From Rhizobium redzepovicii (GTDB lineage Bacteria > Pseudomonadota > Alphaproteobacteria > Rhizobiales > Rhizobiaceae): a stretch of DNA of 64,000 nucleotides. The position numbers and the translations under genes are program-made. The DNA lies in the NCBI RefSeq assembly GCF_019793435.1, contig NZ_JAILYH010000016.1, positions 124,001 to 188,000 of the forward strand, read 5' to 3'. Below the pieces are notes generated by a model that was not told the origin of the DNA, searched no databases, and worked only from the letters and a program-made list of their open reading frames with translations. Positions 8,405 to 18,500 of the stretch are shown here, piece after piece; position 1 is the first letter of the stretch, and each line of letters starts with the position of its first letter.

Positions 8405-9322
8405 TTGCAAGCCACGGCCTACATCTGCCTCGTTATCGCCACCCTCTGCTGGGGCGGCAACTCCGTCGCCGGCAAGCTCGCAGTCGGCCATATCAGCCCG
8501 ATGATGCTGACCTTTCTGCGCTGGTTCATCGCCGTGGCCCTGATCGCCTTGATTTCGGTGCCGCAGCTCAAAAGAGACTGGCCGGTGGCCCGGAAGAACC
8601 TGCCGCTGCTCTTCTTCTACGGCGTCATCGGCTACACGCTTTTCAACGCCATGCTTTATTCGGCCGTGCAATATACGACGGCGATCAATGTCGCCATCGA
8701 GCAGGCCGGCATCCCGATGCTGATCTTCCTGTTGAATTTCATGTTCTTCCGCACCGGCATCTCGCTGGCGCAATGTCTCGGCTTCGGCATGACGCTGATC
8801 GGCGTCGCACTGACCGCCGCTCACGGCGACCTAGCAACACTGCTGCAACTAAGCCTCAACCGCGGCGACGGGCTGATGCTGATCGCCATTGCCGCCTATT
8901 CGGTCTACACCATCTTCCTGCGCTGGAAGCCGCCCGTCGACTGGCGTACGCTGATGGCGTTCCCCGCGCTCGGCGCCATGCTGACCTCGGCGCCGCTGCT
9001 CCTTTGGGAAGCCGGGCGGGGTGCCGCGCTGTGGCCGGATCAGGCCGGCTGGGTCATCACGTTCTACACGGCGACCTTCCCGTCGCTGCTGGCGCAGATC
9101 CTCTATATCAAGGGTGTCGAGGCGATCGGCGCCAATCGCGCCGGCCTGTTCATCAATCTCGTGCCGGTATTCGGAACTTTGCTTTCCGTCGCCCTGATCG
9201 GCGAGGCGCTGCAGTCCTTCCACATTGTCGCGCTGGCACTGACCTTAGGCGGCATCGCGATCGCCGAAAAAGGCCGGCCGAAAGCTTCGGCTCCGACCGT
9301 TCCAGCCTCACCTGTGGATTAG
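8405..9322 (+). CDS. EamA/DMT-superfamily inner-membrane transporter
   Basis: A 305-residue protein with about ten hydrophobic segments arranged as two EamA repeats of five, the usual drug/metabolite transporter plan. The first repeat starts with LVIATLCWGGNSVAGKLA. Such proteins export amino acids, metabolites or drugs; the substrate is not predictable. The start is TTG at 8405, preceded by GGGAAAAG; no ATG upstream or nearby would keep the first helix. The TAG stop falls in the left arm of a long inverted repeat, so the last few residues border a mobile-looking element. Confidence 0.85.
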   Translation: MQATAYICLVIATLCWGGNSVAGKLAVGHISPMMLTFLRWFIAVALIALISVPQLKRDWPVARKNLPLLFFYGVIGYTLFNAMLYSAVQYTTAINVAIEQAGIPMLIFLLNFMFFRTGISLAQCLGFGMTLIGVALTAAHGDLATLLQLSLNRGDGLMLIAIAAYSVYTIFLRWKPPVDWRTLMAFPALGAMLTSAPLLLWEAGRGAALWPDQAGWVITFYTATFPSLLAQILYIKGVEAIGANRAGLFINLVPVFGTLLSVALIGEALQSFHIVALALTLGGIAIAEKGRPKASAPTVPASPVD

Positions 9323-9676
9323 AGCCTTTCCTGGTTAGATTGAAGCATTCTGTTGGCGCAAACGGAGTCGGATGGTCGACCGGCTGGTGCGCGTCGTAGC
9401 CCAGCTCTACGGCCAAGCCGGCCGGTCGATCAGCCGCCCGTTTCAGCCAACCCTCCCGCAGATTTGCCAGGCAAATCTGCAAGACTTGGGAATCGCCGGA
9501 CGCACTTATCGCTTCGCCACGGCGAAGCGGTGCGGCCGGTGGGCCGGGCATCTCTCCGCCAGGATCAGAGGCGATCGGCTCGAGCGTACCAACGGGCATG
9601 CCCTTCGCCAATCGCCTCTGCCCTGACGAAAACCGGCTCCGGCCGAATGCTTCAATCTAACCAGGAAAGGCTCTAA
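9319..9676. repeat. 358-bp intergenic element with 32-bp perfect terminal inverted repeats
   Basis: The ends, 9319-9350 and 9645-9676, are exact inverted repeats (32 of 32). Inside are more palindromes: GCAGATTTGCC-A-GGCAAATCTGC near 9461-9483, CGCTTCGCC/GGCGAAGCG near 9511-9530, and CAGAGGCGAT (9566-9575) pairing with ATCGCCTCTG (9611-9620). No convincing gene lies inside; short frames on both strands are arginine-rich and contradict each other. It fills the space between two convergent genes and supplies the TAG stop of both. It looks like a MITE or a Rhizobium mosaic intergenic repeat rather than a simple terminator. I saw no second copy in this window. Confidence 0.8.
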
Positions 9677-10521
9677 CCAAGCTCCAGCGTCGTCACGCCG
9701 AAGACGTGCTTCAGCGGGGTGGCCGGCGCCGGGCCGCGATACATGCGCGTCGTCTCGAACACCGGTCGAAGGCCGAGGCCCTCGGCGAGTGCCACCGCCT
9801 CGTGGTTCTCCGTGGGGATATCGATGAAGAGAGCAGCCCCTTTCGCTTCGGGGATCAATTCGGCAAGCAGCGCTGCGGCGCTGTCGGCATCGTTGGCAAA
9901 GAGCGGCCCGATCTTGTAACCCTCGTAGCAGCGGCGGATCGTGCCGTAACCGCGGATCTTGCCGCTCTTGCGCACCACAGCCGAGCGGCGGCCCTTGCGA
10001 GCGGTGCACCAGGCGGCAAGGAAGGCATCCCGCGGCTGCGGAAAGATCGCCGAATCAAAACGCTGCAGGCCTTCGAGGCGCGAATCCATGACCGGGTGCG
10101 CGGCAAGCGCCGAGACAGGCAAGGTGGTGGCGACGCCGCCGTAGCGAATGGTGGAATAGGCGGGTTCGAAGCCGGCCTTGCGGTAGTTGTCCTGTTGTGC
10201 TGCGACGCCGTCGAGGCCGATCGTGCGGTCCCCCGCGCTTGATATGCCCGTCTCCCAGATCGCCTTGCCGTAACCCTTGCCCCGGAAATCGGGATGGACG
10301 ATGTAGAGGCCCAGAAAGGCGAAACTCTCACCGTATTTGACGACCGAGATCGAGCCGACGGGGACTTCACCGACTGCGCCGACGAAAAATCCCGACGGAT
10401 CGGCCTCAAGAAATGCAAGCGAATCGTCGAGGCCCGGGTTCCAGCCCTCCTGACGCGCCCATTCGAGCACGAGTTCCAGTTCGCCGGGCCGCATGGAACG
10501 AACGGCAAATTCCGAATTCAT
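9673..10521 (-). CDS. GNAT-family N-acetyltransferase
   Basis: A 282-residue protein. The first about 140 residues form a GNAT domain with the acetyl-CoA pyrophosphate loop visible in PDFRGKGYGKAIWE. The C-terminal half looks like a second, divergent GNAT-like domain, a two-domain layout seen in some uncharacterised acetyltransferases. Acceptor unknown. The ATG at 10521 (MNSEFAVRSM) has GGGAAAG upstream and matches family starts; 18 extra upstream codons are unlikely. The TAG stop is provided by the right arm of the palindromic element. The 265 bp before the gene hold no signal I trust. Confidence 0.85.
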   Translation of the reverse strand: MNSEFAVRSMRPGELELVLEWARQEGWNPGLDDSLAFLEADPSGFFVGAVGEVPVGSISVVKYGESFAFLGLYIVHPDFRGKGYGKAIWETGISSAGDRTIGLDGVAAQQDNYRKAGFEPAYSTIRYGGVATTLPVSALAAHPVMDSRLEGLQRFDSAIFPQPRDAFLAAWCTARKGRRSAVVRKSGKIRGYGTIRRCYEGYKIGPLFANDADSAAALLAELIPEAKGAALFIDIPTENHEAVALAEGLGLRPVFETTRMYRGPAPATPLKHVFGVTTLELG

Positions 10522-10786
10522 GCGACTTTCCCAGATTGAATGTCCCGCAAGTCCATCCCGGCAACGGCAAAGCAATTGTCAGGTCCCCAGTTCCCCGATT
10601 GCAGCTGCGAATGATGGAAAGTCGCGCTCATGATCTTGACCACGCGTATAATCATTTTTCGATGCAATGCAGAAAGCTTGGTTTCCGCATTAGCATGAAA
10701 CAATGCCGATGCAAGCTCAAGAAAATTACTTGCGCCAATTATCTCTCCACGACCGCGAAAGCCTGCCGGCGGTCCCCACCGACGGA

Positions 10787-12613
10787 TCACCGGGCCGTTC
10801 CGCCGACCGCCGCCTTCTGCTTTTCGATCCCGTTCGCCATAGGTGAGAAAAGACGAGCCGTCTCGGCCGCCGGTGCGGGATAACCAAACGCGTAACCCTG
10901 CAGGCCATCGCAGCCAAGCTGCGCCAGCACGACGGCATGCGCTTCGGTCTCGATGCCCTCGGCGATCACCTCGACGTCGAGCGCCTTGGCGATTTCCACG
11001 ATCGAACCCACCACGCGCCGCTGCTCGGCGGAGCTGACGACTTCGGCGATGAGCTGCCGGTCGATCTTCAGCCGCTTTGGCCGCAGCTTGACGAGACCGA
11101 TGAGCGAGGCATGGCCGGATCCGAAATCATCGATCTCGATGTCGATACCCATTTGTTTGATATCGCCGATATGATCCAGCAGTTTTTCGTCGCTGTCGTC
11201 GAGAAAAATCGTCTCGACCAGTTCGAAGACGATCACGTCGGGCGGAATGTCGAGTTTCCTCAGCTTGCCGAGCAACGTCGGATCGGCAAGGCGCGACGCC
11301 GAGATGTTGACGGCGATGCGCGGAACCGCAAATCCCTGCAACAGCCAGAACAGCCGGTCTTCAAGAACGTTTTTCAGGATCGCCGCATCGATCTCCGCCG
11401 CAAGCCCATGCTCGTCGGCGATCTTTAGGAATATCCCCGGGGCGAGCACGCCCTTCTCCGGGTGTTTCCAGCGCGCCAGGGCCTCGAAGCCAATGACTTC
11501 CCGCGTCCGGGCATCGAGCTGCACCTGATAATAGGGAACGATCTCGCCGCGCTCCAACCCGAGCTTCAGCTCTTCGGCGAGGCGACGCTTGGCGCGCAGA
11601 TCTTCCTGCAATTGCCGCGTGAAGAATTCGACGCGATTGCGCCCGAGCTTCTTGGCCTGGTAGAGCGCCAGATCGGATTCGGCAAGCAGGTTGCGCGCCC
11701 GCCGATCGCCGCTCCAGGAAACGCCGATCGAGGCGCCGGATTGCAGCATCTCCTGACCGAAGCGGATCTTCTTCCGCAGCCGGCGCTGAAGGTCGTCGGT
11801 AATCAGCTTCAATTCGGCGAGATCGCTGAAATTAACCAGCACAATGACGAATTCGTCGCCGCCGACGCGGGCGACCATGCCATTTGCGGGAATGGCGGCG
11901 GTGATGCGAAGGGCTGCGGCCCTCAGAACCGCGTCGCCTGCGGCATGACCGTGACTGTCGTTGATCTGCTTGAACTGGTCGAGGTCGAGATGCAGGACGC
12001 CAAGCGTCGTGATGCTCCTGTCGGCCGGCAGCTCGGCGAGCCGCTTGTCGAGAAGGCGCCGGTTCGGCAAGCCGGTGAGATAGTCGTGATCGGCGACATG
12101 CTCAATGCGCGCATTGCTTTCCTCGAGCGCCAGCGCCCTCGCCTCGGCCACCATCTTCTGGCCGGCGAGTTCAGCGTTGAGCAGGACGTCGGCGGTGACA
12201 TCCCATTCGGCGCCGATGAAGGAGGGCAGCCCCTCCGCATCCACGTAGAAATGTGCGCGTGACCGCAGATGGCGGATTTCGCCGCTCGGCAGCACGATCC
12301 GAAATTGCGAATTATAGGCGCCTCGGGTGGCGATCGCCTGGTCGAAGTCGTATTCGGCTTGCTCGCGGTCGTCGGGATGGATCGCATTCGACCATAACCA
12401 TGCCGGCACTTCCCGGCATGTCTCGCCGGTCTCGTAGAGACGGTGCATCTGCGCATCCCACAAGATCTCGCTCGTTGCGATGCTGTGCTCCCAGACACCG
12501 ATCCGGGATGCATCGAGAGCGAGTTCGAGCCGGCGCAGAAGATCCTGAAACTCTTGTTCGGATCGCGTGGGTCTATTTTCTGGCAACGCGGTCTCAGCCT
12601 TAGAAGCTTCCAT
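10787..12613 (-). CDS. PAS-GGDEF-EAL cyclic-di-GMP turnover protein
   Basis: A 608-residue cytoplasmic signalling protein with no transmembrane segment. A PAS sensor (about 22-145) is followed by a short helix, a GGDEF domain with intact GGDEF at 251-255, and an EAL domain with intact Glu377-Ala-Leu in GFEALARW and the metal-site motif DDFGSGHASL. Both active sites look intact, so synthesis and hydrolysis of cyclic di-GMP are both possible; which dominates cannot be read. No RxxD inhibitory site is seen just before GGDEF. It is separated from the upstream dehydratase gene by 131 bp and is probably a single-gene unit. Confidence 0.93.
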   Translation of the reverse strand: MEASKAETALPENRPTRSEQEFQDLLRRLELALDASRIGVWEHSIATSEILWDAQMHRLYETGETCREVPAWLWSNAIHPDDREQAEYDFDQAIATRGAYNSQFRIVLPSGEIRHLRSRAHFYVDAEGLPSFIGAEWDVTADVLLNAELAGQKMVAEARALALEESNARIEHVADHDYLTGLPNRRLLDKRLAELPADRSITTLGVLHLDLDQFKQINDSHGHAAGDAVLRAAALRITAAIPANGMVARVGGDEFVIVLVNFSDLAELKLITDDLQRRLRKKIRFGQEMLQSGASIGVSWSGDRRARNLLAESDLALYQAKKLGRNRVEFFTRQLQEDLRAKRRLAEELKLGLERGEIVPYYQVQLDARTREVIGFEALARWKHPEKGVLAPGIFLKIADEHGLAAEIDAAILKNVLEDRLFWLLQGFAVPRIAVNISASRLADPTLLGKLRKLDIPPDVIVFELVETIFLDDSDEKLLDHIGDIKQMGIDIEIDDFGSGHASLIGLVKLRPKRLKIDRQLIAEVVSSAEQRRVVGSIVEIAKALDVEVIAEGIETEAHAVVLAQLGCDGLQGYAFGYPAPAAETARLFSPMANGIEKQKAAVGGTAR

Positions 12614-12744
12614 AATCGCAATATGGTCTCAGGCCGGCATTAATGAAGCCTTGTTGCGATGATCGAACTAGTCACTAGGTGAACTGTCCGTTACGATTTT
12701 CCCTTTTTGGATCAAAGGACTTGCAGTCCGTAACACAGTCAAGA

Positions 12745-14529
12745 TCAGTGGTTGTGCCGTGGCGGGTTTTTGGCAATCCCGCGGAATTCCGCCGCCCCTT
12801 CCAGAACCGCGCCGTCTGACAGTTGCGTGACCGAGCGCCGGTAGATCTGCTGCCACGGCGTCGCATCCGGGGGCACCGGCGGAATACCGTCGCCCTTGCG
12901 CCGTTCGATCTCGGTCTCGTCGACCAGCATGTCGCAACGCCCATGGTTGAAGTCGATGCGAATGATATCGCCGCTGCGAAGCCAGGCAAGGCCGCCGCCG
13001 GCCGCACTCTCCGGCGAGGCGTTGAGGATTGAGGGGCTGTCGGCCGTGCCCGACTGGCGGCCGTCCCCGATCGTCGGCAGGCTGCTGATGCCGCGCTTCA
13101 GAAGATGGTCGGGCGGCTGCATGTTGACGACCTCTGCCGAACCCGGCCAGCCGAGCGGCCCGGCGCCGCGGATGACCAGAATGGTATTCTCGTCGATGTC
13201 GAGATCGGGATCGTTGATGCGCTTGTGATAATCTTCCGACCCGTCGAAAACGACCGCCTTGCCTTCGAAGACGCCCTCCCGCCCGGGCTCCTGAAGGTAG
13301 CGCCGGCGAAAATCCTCAGAGACCACGCTCATCTTCATGATGGCGAAATCGAAGAGATTGCCCTTGAGAACGAGGAAGCCGGCCCGCTCCTTCAGCGGCT
13401 CGCCGAATGGCCGGATAACCTCGCGGTCGCTGGCTTCCTTACCCTGCAAGTTCTCGGCCATCGTCCTGCCCGTCACCGTATCACAGTCGCCATCCAGTTT
13501 TCCGGCCTGCAGCAATTCCCACATGATCGCCGGCGTACCACCGGCGCGGTGGTAACGTTCGCCGAGATAGGCGCCGGCCGGCTGGACGTTCGCCAGCAGC
13601 GGGATGTCGAAGCCGTGCACCTGCCAATCATCGGGATGAAGCTCGACGCCGGCATGCTTGGCCATCGCCGCCAGATGCGGCTGCGCATTGGTCGAACCGC
13701 CGATCGCCGAATTGGTACGGATGGCATTGAGGAAGGCCGCGCGCGTCAAGATATCCGACGGCTTCAGATCCTCGAAGACGATCTCGACGGCGCGCCGCCC
13801 GGTGCGGTAGGCCATCTGCCCGCGCTCGCGGTAGGCAGCCGGAATGGCGCCGCATCCGGTCAGCGACAGGCCGAGCGCCTCGGCAAGGGCGTTCATCGTC
13901 GAAGCCGTGCCCATCGTGTTGCAGTGGCCGACGGAGGGGGCAGAATCGAGCGCCGCCTGCAGGAATTCCTCCCGGTCGATCTCACCTGCCGCATATTTCC
14001 GCCGCATCCGCCAGATCACCGTGCCGGAACCGGCCAGCTCTCCCTCGTGCCAGCCGTCGAGCATCGGCCCGCCGGAGAGCACGATCGCCGGAATATCGAC
14101 CGTCGACGCCGCCATGATCGCGGACGGCGTGGTCTTGTCGCAGCCGGTCGTCAGCACGACGCCGTCGAGCGGATAGCCATAGAGGATTTCAACGAGGCCG
14201 AGATAGGCGAGATTGCGGTCAAGTGCCGCCGTCGGGCGCTTGCAGTTCTCGAAGATCGGATGTGTCGGAAATTCGATCGGAATGCCCCCGGCATCGCGAA
14301 TGCCGTCACGGACGCGCTTGGCAAGTTCGACATGCACCCTGTTGCACGGCGTAAGATCGCTGCCGCTTTGGGCAATCCCGATGATCGGCTTGCCGGAGCG
14401 CAGCTCTTCCGGCGTGATCCCGTAATTCATGAAACGCTCCAGATAGAGCGCCGCCATGTCGATATGATCTGGATTGTCGAACCAATCCTGCGAACGCAGG
14501 CGCCGCTTCGGAGACTGGCTGTCGGTCAC
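12745..14529 (-). CDS. IlvD/Edd-family sugar-acid dehydratase
   Basis: A 594-residue Fe-S dehydratase. The three cluster cysteines expected for the family are present: Cys62 (SDLTPCN), Cys130 (TTGCDKTTP) and Cys203 (GHCNTMGTAS). The catalytic loop reads GDGRQSGTADSP, with Ser493. The sequence departs from true dihydroxyacid dehydratase (IlvD) and is closer to the pentonate/hexonate dehydratases, such as L-arabinonate and D-xylonate enzymes, that make 2-keto-3-deoxy sugar acids. The exact substrate is uncertain. The gene overlaps the stop of the upstream beta-hydroxyacid dehydrogenase by 4 bp, so the two are translationally coupled and probably act in one catabolic route. Confidence 0.88.
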   Translation of the reverse strand: MTDSQSPKRRLRSQDWFDNPDHIDMAALYLERFMNYGITPEELRSGKPIIGIAQSGSDLTPCNRVHVELAKRVRDGIRDAGGIPIEFPTHPIFENCKRPTAALDRNLAYLGLVEILYGYPLDGVVLTTGCDKTTPSAIMAASTVDIPAIVLSGGPMLDGWHEGELAGSGTVIWRMRRKYAAGEIDREEFLQAALDSAPSVGHCNTMGTASTMNALAEALGLSLTGCGAIPAAYRERGQMAYRTGRRAVEIVFEDLKPSDILTRAAFLNAIRTNSAIGGSTNAQPHLAAMAKHAGVELHPDDWQVHGFDIPLLANVQPAGAYLGERYHRAGGTPAIMWELLQAGKLDGDCDTVTGRTMAENLQGKEASDREVIRPFGEPLKERAGFLVLKGNLFDFAIMKMSVVSEDFRRRYLQEPGREGVFEGKAVVFDGSEDYHKRINDPDLDIDENTILVIRGAGPLGWPGSAEVVNMQPPDHLLKRGISSLPTIGDGRQSGTADSPSILNASPESAAGGGLAWLRSGDIIRIDFNHGRCDMLVDETEIERRKGDGIPPVPPDATPWQQIYRRSVTQLSDGAVLEGAAEFRGIAKNPPRHNH

Positions 14530-15437
14530 CTCTTGCCTCCGGGCAGAGCATTCTTCTCTTCGAGGTGCAGGAGCAGGCCGCTATGATCCTTTTCGCCATT
14601 GCCGTTTGCGACGAATTCGCCGAATTCGGCGTGTACCGCCGCAGTCAGGGGCAGCGTCAGCGACAGGGCATTGGCCGTCTCCATGGCGGCGTTCAGATCC
14701 TTCAGCTGGTTGCTGGACGAACCGCCTGGAGTAAACTGCCGATCGACCATGCGTTTCCCGTGGAGGTCAAGGATACGGCTCTCGGCAAAGCCGCCGCGAA
14801 TGGCGTCGCGGAAGGCCGCCGGCGAGCCGCCGCCGGCGGCAATCAGCATCATCGCTTCGGCGACGGCGCCGATCGTCACCGCGACGATCTGCTGGTTGGC
14901 GAGCTTGGCAAGCTGGCCCGCCCCGCTTGGACCGACGCGGGTAACGCGCCCCATCGGCGCAAAGATATCTGCAAGTGCGTCGATCACACCTTTCTCGCCG
15001 CCCGCCATGATGGCGAGCGTACCGGCGTCGGCCCCGACGACGCCGCCGGAAACCGGCGCATCGACATGAGCGATGCCGCGCTCAGCAAGCCTGGCAGCAT
15101 GGTCGCGGGCAAAATGCGGGGCGATCGAACTCATATCGATAACGGTGGCCGCTGAGGTCATCGCATCGGCCGCTCCGCGGTCGAACAGCACGTCCTTCAC
15201 CGCTTCGGCATTGGTCAGCATGGTGATGACGACGTCGGCGCCCGAAACAGCATCCGCGGGTGTCTCTGCACAGATCGCGCCGTCTCCCGCCAGAGCCTCG
15301 GCTTTGCTGCGATCGCGATTCCAGACGGTGACGGCAAAACCCGCGCCCAGCAGCCGGCGAGCCATCGGCGCGCCCATCAGCCCGGTGCCGAGAAAGGCGA
15401 TCCGCCTGCCGTCATGACCTCTGCTCGAACCTGTCAT
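14526..15437 (-). CDS. NAD(P)-dependent beta-hydroxyacid dehydrogenase
   Basis: A 303-residue member of the 3-hydroxyisobutyrate/tartronate-semialdehyde reductase family. The Rossmann motif is GTGLMG at 17-22, the substrate-binding motif is APVSGG around 130-132, and the expected catalytic lysine is Lys178 in GQLAKLANQ. Family members interconvert a small beta-hydroxyacid and its semialdehyde. It is first in a two-gene operon with the sugar-acid dehydratase (ATGA overlap), which favours a role in sugar-acid breakdown rather than valine catabolism. Short Gly/Arg-rich N-terminal extension of about ten residues; an internal start is possible. Confidence 0.88.
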   Translation of the reverse strand: MTGSSRGHDGRRIAFLGTGLMGAPMARRLLGAGFAVTVWNRDRSKAEALAGDGAICAETPADAVSGADVVITMLTNAEAVKDVLFDRGAADAMTSAATVIDMSSIAPHFARDHAARLAERGIAHVDAPVSGGVVGADAGTLAIMAGGEKGVIDALADIFAPMGRVTRVGPSGAGQLAKLANQQIVAVTIGAVAEAMMLIAAGGGSPAAFRDAIRGGFAESRILDLHGKRMVDRQFTPGGSSSNQLKDLNAAMETANALSLTLPLTAAVHAEFGEFVANGNGEKDHSGLLLHLEEKNALPGGKR

Positions 15438-15524
15438 TCAGTCCTCCCAACTGTTGTTCGTCTTTGATAACCCCCTCACCCATCGTTGCAACCGTTTTGA
15501 TGACGCATCGGCTCGAAAACGATA

Positions 15525-15550
15525 CGGGCGAGAACCGAAGTTCCCGCCCG
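15525..15550 (-). terminator. Likely terminator of the RND operon
   Basis: An 11-bp stem with one mismatch, CGGGCGAGAAC (15525-15535) and GTTCCCGCCCG (15540-15550), closes a CGAA loop about 30 bp after the RND pump stop. On the minus strand it is followed by a short T-rich stretch (TATCGTTTTC). Confidence 0.7.
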
Positions 15551-15580
15551 ATTTACTCGACAAAGGAAGGTTGAATTCCG

Positions 15581-18500
15581 TTATTCCGCCGCGAGCCGGA
15601 TGACCTCCGCCTCTTCGTCCTTGTGTTCGTCCGGCTTGTGTTGGACGAGCGGACGGTTGCCCGTCAGCCGGCGCAGCAGCACGTAGAAGACAGGCGTCAT
15701 GAAGATGCCGAAGAAAGTCACGCCGATCATGCCCGAGAACACCGCGACACCCATGGCCGCGCGCATCTCCGCGCCGGCGCCTGTGGAGACGACGAGCGGC
15801 ACAACACCCATGATGAAGGCGAGCGAGGTCATCAGGATCGGGCGAAGACGAAGGCGGCTGGCCTCGATCGCGGCCTCCCGCGGCGTCCTGCCCTCGAACT
15901 CCAGTTCGCGGGCGAATTCCACGATCAGGATCGCGTTCTTCGCCGATAGTCCGACAAGCACCACAAGACCGATCTGGGTGAAGATGTTGTTATCTCCACC
16001 GGTGAGCCAGACGCCTGTGAGCGCAGCCAGCACACCCATCGGCACGATCATGATGATCGCAAGCGGCAGCGTCAGACTTTCATACTGGGCGGCCAGCACC
16101 AGGAAGACGAGCAACAGTGCTAGCGGGAAGACGACGACGCTCGAATTACCGGCAAGGATCTGCTGATAGGTCAGATCCGTCCATTCGAAGTCGATGCCTG
16201 CCGGCAGGGTCTCGTGAAGGATCTTTTCGATCGCCGCCTGTGCCTGGCCGGACGAGAAGCCCGGCGCCGGACCGCCGTTGATATCGGCAGCGAGGAAGCC
16301 GTTGTAGCGGTTCGCACGCTCGGGACCGGTGCTCGGCTCTACCTTCAGCAGGGCCGAAAGCGGGATCATCTGACCCGATGCCGAACGGACTTTCAGCTGG
16401 CCGATATCTTCCGGCTGGGCGCGGAATTTCGCATCGGCCTGCACCCGGACGCTGTAGGTGCGGCCGAAGGCGTTGAAGTCGTTCACATAGAGCGAACCGA
16501 GATAGATCTGCAGCGTCTGGAAGACGTCGGTGACGGAAACCCCGAGCTGCTCGGCCTTGGCGCGGTCGAGATCGGCATAGAGCTGCGGCACGTTGATCTG
16601 GAAGCTGGAGAACAGCTCGGCAAGCTCAGGCGTCTGATAGGCCTTGGCAAGCACCGCCTTGGTTGCCTCGTCCAGCGCCTGATTGCCCAAGCCGGCGCGG
16701 TCCTCGATCTGCAGCTTGAATCCGCCCGTCGTGCCGAGGCCGTTGACCGGCGGGGGCGGGAACATGGCGATGAAGGCATCCTGGATGGCTGCGAATTTCT
16801 GGTTCAGCGCCATGGCGATGGCCCCGCCCGAAAGATCCGGCGTCTTGCGCTCCTCGAAGTCCTTCAGCGTCACGAAGACGATGCCGGCATTCGACGAGTT
16901 GGTGAAGCCGTTAATCGACAGACCAGGGAAGGCGATCGCATTGGCAACGCCCGGCTGGGCGAGCGCAATATCGGTCATGCGCTTGATTACATCTTCCGTG
17001 CGGTCGAGGCTTGCGGCATCCGGCAGTTGGGCGAAGCCGATCAGGTACTGCTTGTCCTGAGACGGCACGAAGCCGCCGGGGACCGTGCTGAACAGACTGT
17101 AGGTCGCACCGACCAGCGCCAGATAGATCACCATGACAATGCTCTTACGCGACAGCAATCCGCCGACGCCCTTGCCGTAGGCATTCGAGCCGGCGCCGAA
17201 GACCCGGTTGAAGCCGCGGAAGAACCAGCCAAAGATGGCATCCATGAACCGCGTCAGCCAGTCTTTCGGCTGATGATGACCCTTCAGCAGAAGGGCTGCC
17301 AGCGCCGGCGACAGGGTGAGCGAGTTGAAGGCCGAGATGACGGTCGAGATCGCGATCGTCAGTGCGAACTGGCGATAGAACTGACCGGACAGGCCGGAGA
17401 TGAAGGCGAGCGGCACGAAGACCGCGACGAGGACCAGCGCGATCGCGACGATCGGACCGGAGACTTCCTTCATCGCCTTGTAGGTGGCCGCCCGCGGCGA
17501 CAGCCCCTGTTCGATATTGCGCTCGACGTTCTCGACCACGACGATCGCGTCGTCGACGACGATACCGATCGCCAGCACCAGCCCGAACAGGCTGAGCGCG
17601 TTGATCGAGAAGCCGAAGACGTACATCACCGCGAAGGTGCCGATGATCGATACCGGAACCGCGATCAGCGGAATGATCGAGGCGCGCCACGTCTGCAGGA
17701 ACAGGATGACGACGAGAACAACGAGCGCGATGGCTTCGAGCAGCGTGTCGATGACCTTCTCGATCGAGGCACGCACGAATTTCGTCGTATCGTAGACGAT
17801 CTCGTATTTGACGCCCTCGGGCATGGCGAGCTGCAGCTGATCCATAGTGGCGTGCACATTGTCGGCGATTTCGATCGCATTCGAACCGGGCGCTTGAAGC
17901 ACGGCAACGGCGACGGCCGGCTTGCCGTCGAGCAGCGAGCGCAGCGTATAGTCTGCGGCGCCGAGCTCGATGCGGGCAACGTCGCGAAGGCGGGTAATCT
18001 CGCCACTGGCGCCCGTCTTGACGATGATATTGCCGAACTCCTCAGGCGTGCGCAGGCGGCCCTGGGCATTGACGTTGAGCTGCAGATCTACACCCGGCTG
18101 GCTCGGCGATGCGCCGATGATGCCGGCCGCGGCCTGGACGTTCTGGGAACTGATGGCGTTGCTGATGTCGCTGGCGGCGAGATCATGCTCAGCAGCCTTC
18201 TGGGGGTCGATCCAGACACGCATCGAATAGTCGCCGGCGCCAAAGACCTGCACCTGACCGACGCCGGCGATGCGGGCAAGCCGATCCTTGATATTCAGCG
18301 TCGCATAGTTGCGGAGATAGGTAATGTCGTGATTGTCGCCGTCGGAGACGAGGTTGACGACCATGATGAAGTTAGGCGAACTCTTGACCGTCGTGATCCC
18401 GAGCGAGCGGACTTCCGCCGGCAGCCGTGGTTCGGCCTGAGAAACGCGGTTCTGCACCAGCTGCTGCGCCTTGTCGGGGTCGGTGCCGAGCTTGAAGGTG

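Noticed and set aside
9372..9626. Small open frames on both strands inside the 358-bp palindromic element
   Set aside because: They overlap each other, are Arg-rich and have no ribosome sites; the symmetry of the element explains them better than coding.
10518..10790. A 90-codon minus-strand frame between the GNAT and GGDEF-EAL genes
   Set aside because: It overlaps the start of the GNAT gene, has no ribosome site and no recognisable fold.
12614..12744. A terminator or small RNA between the dehydratase and GGDEF-EAL genes
   Set aside because: No stable stem-loop or promoter-like pair is visible in this 131-bp gap.
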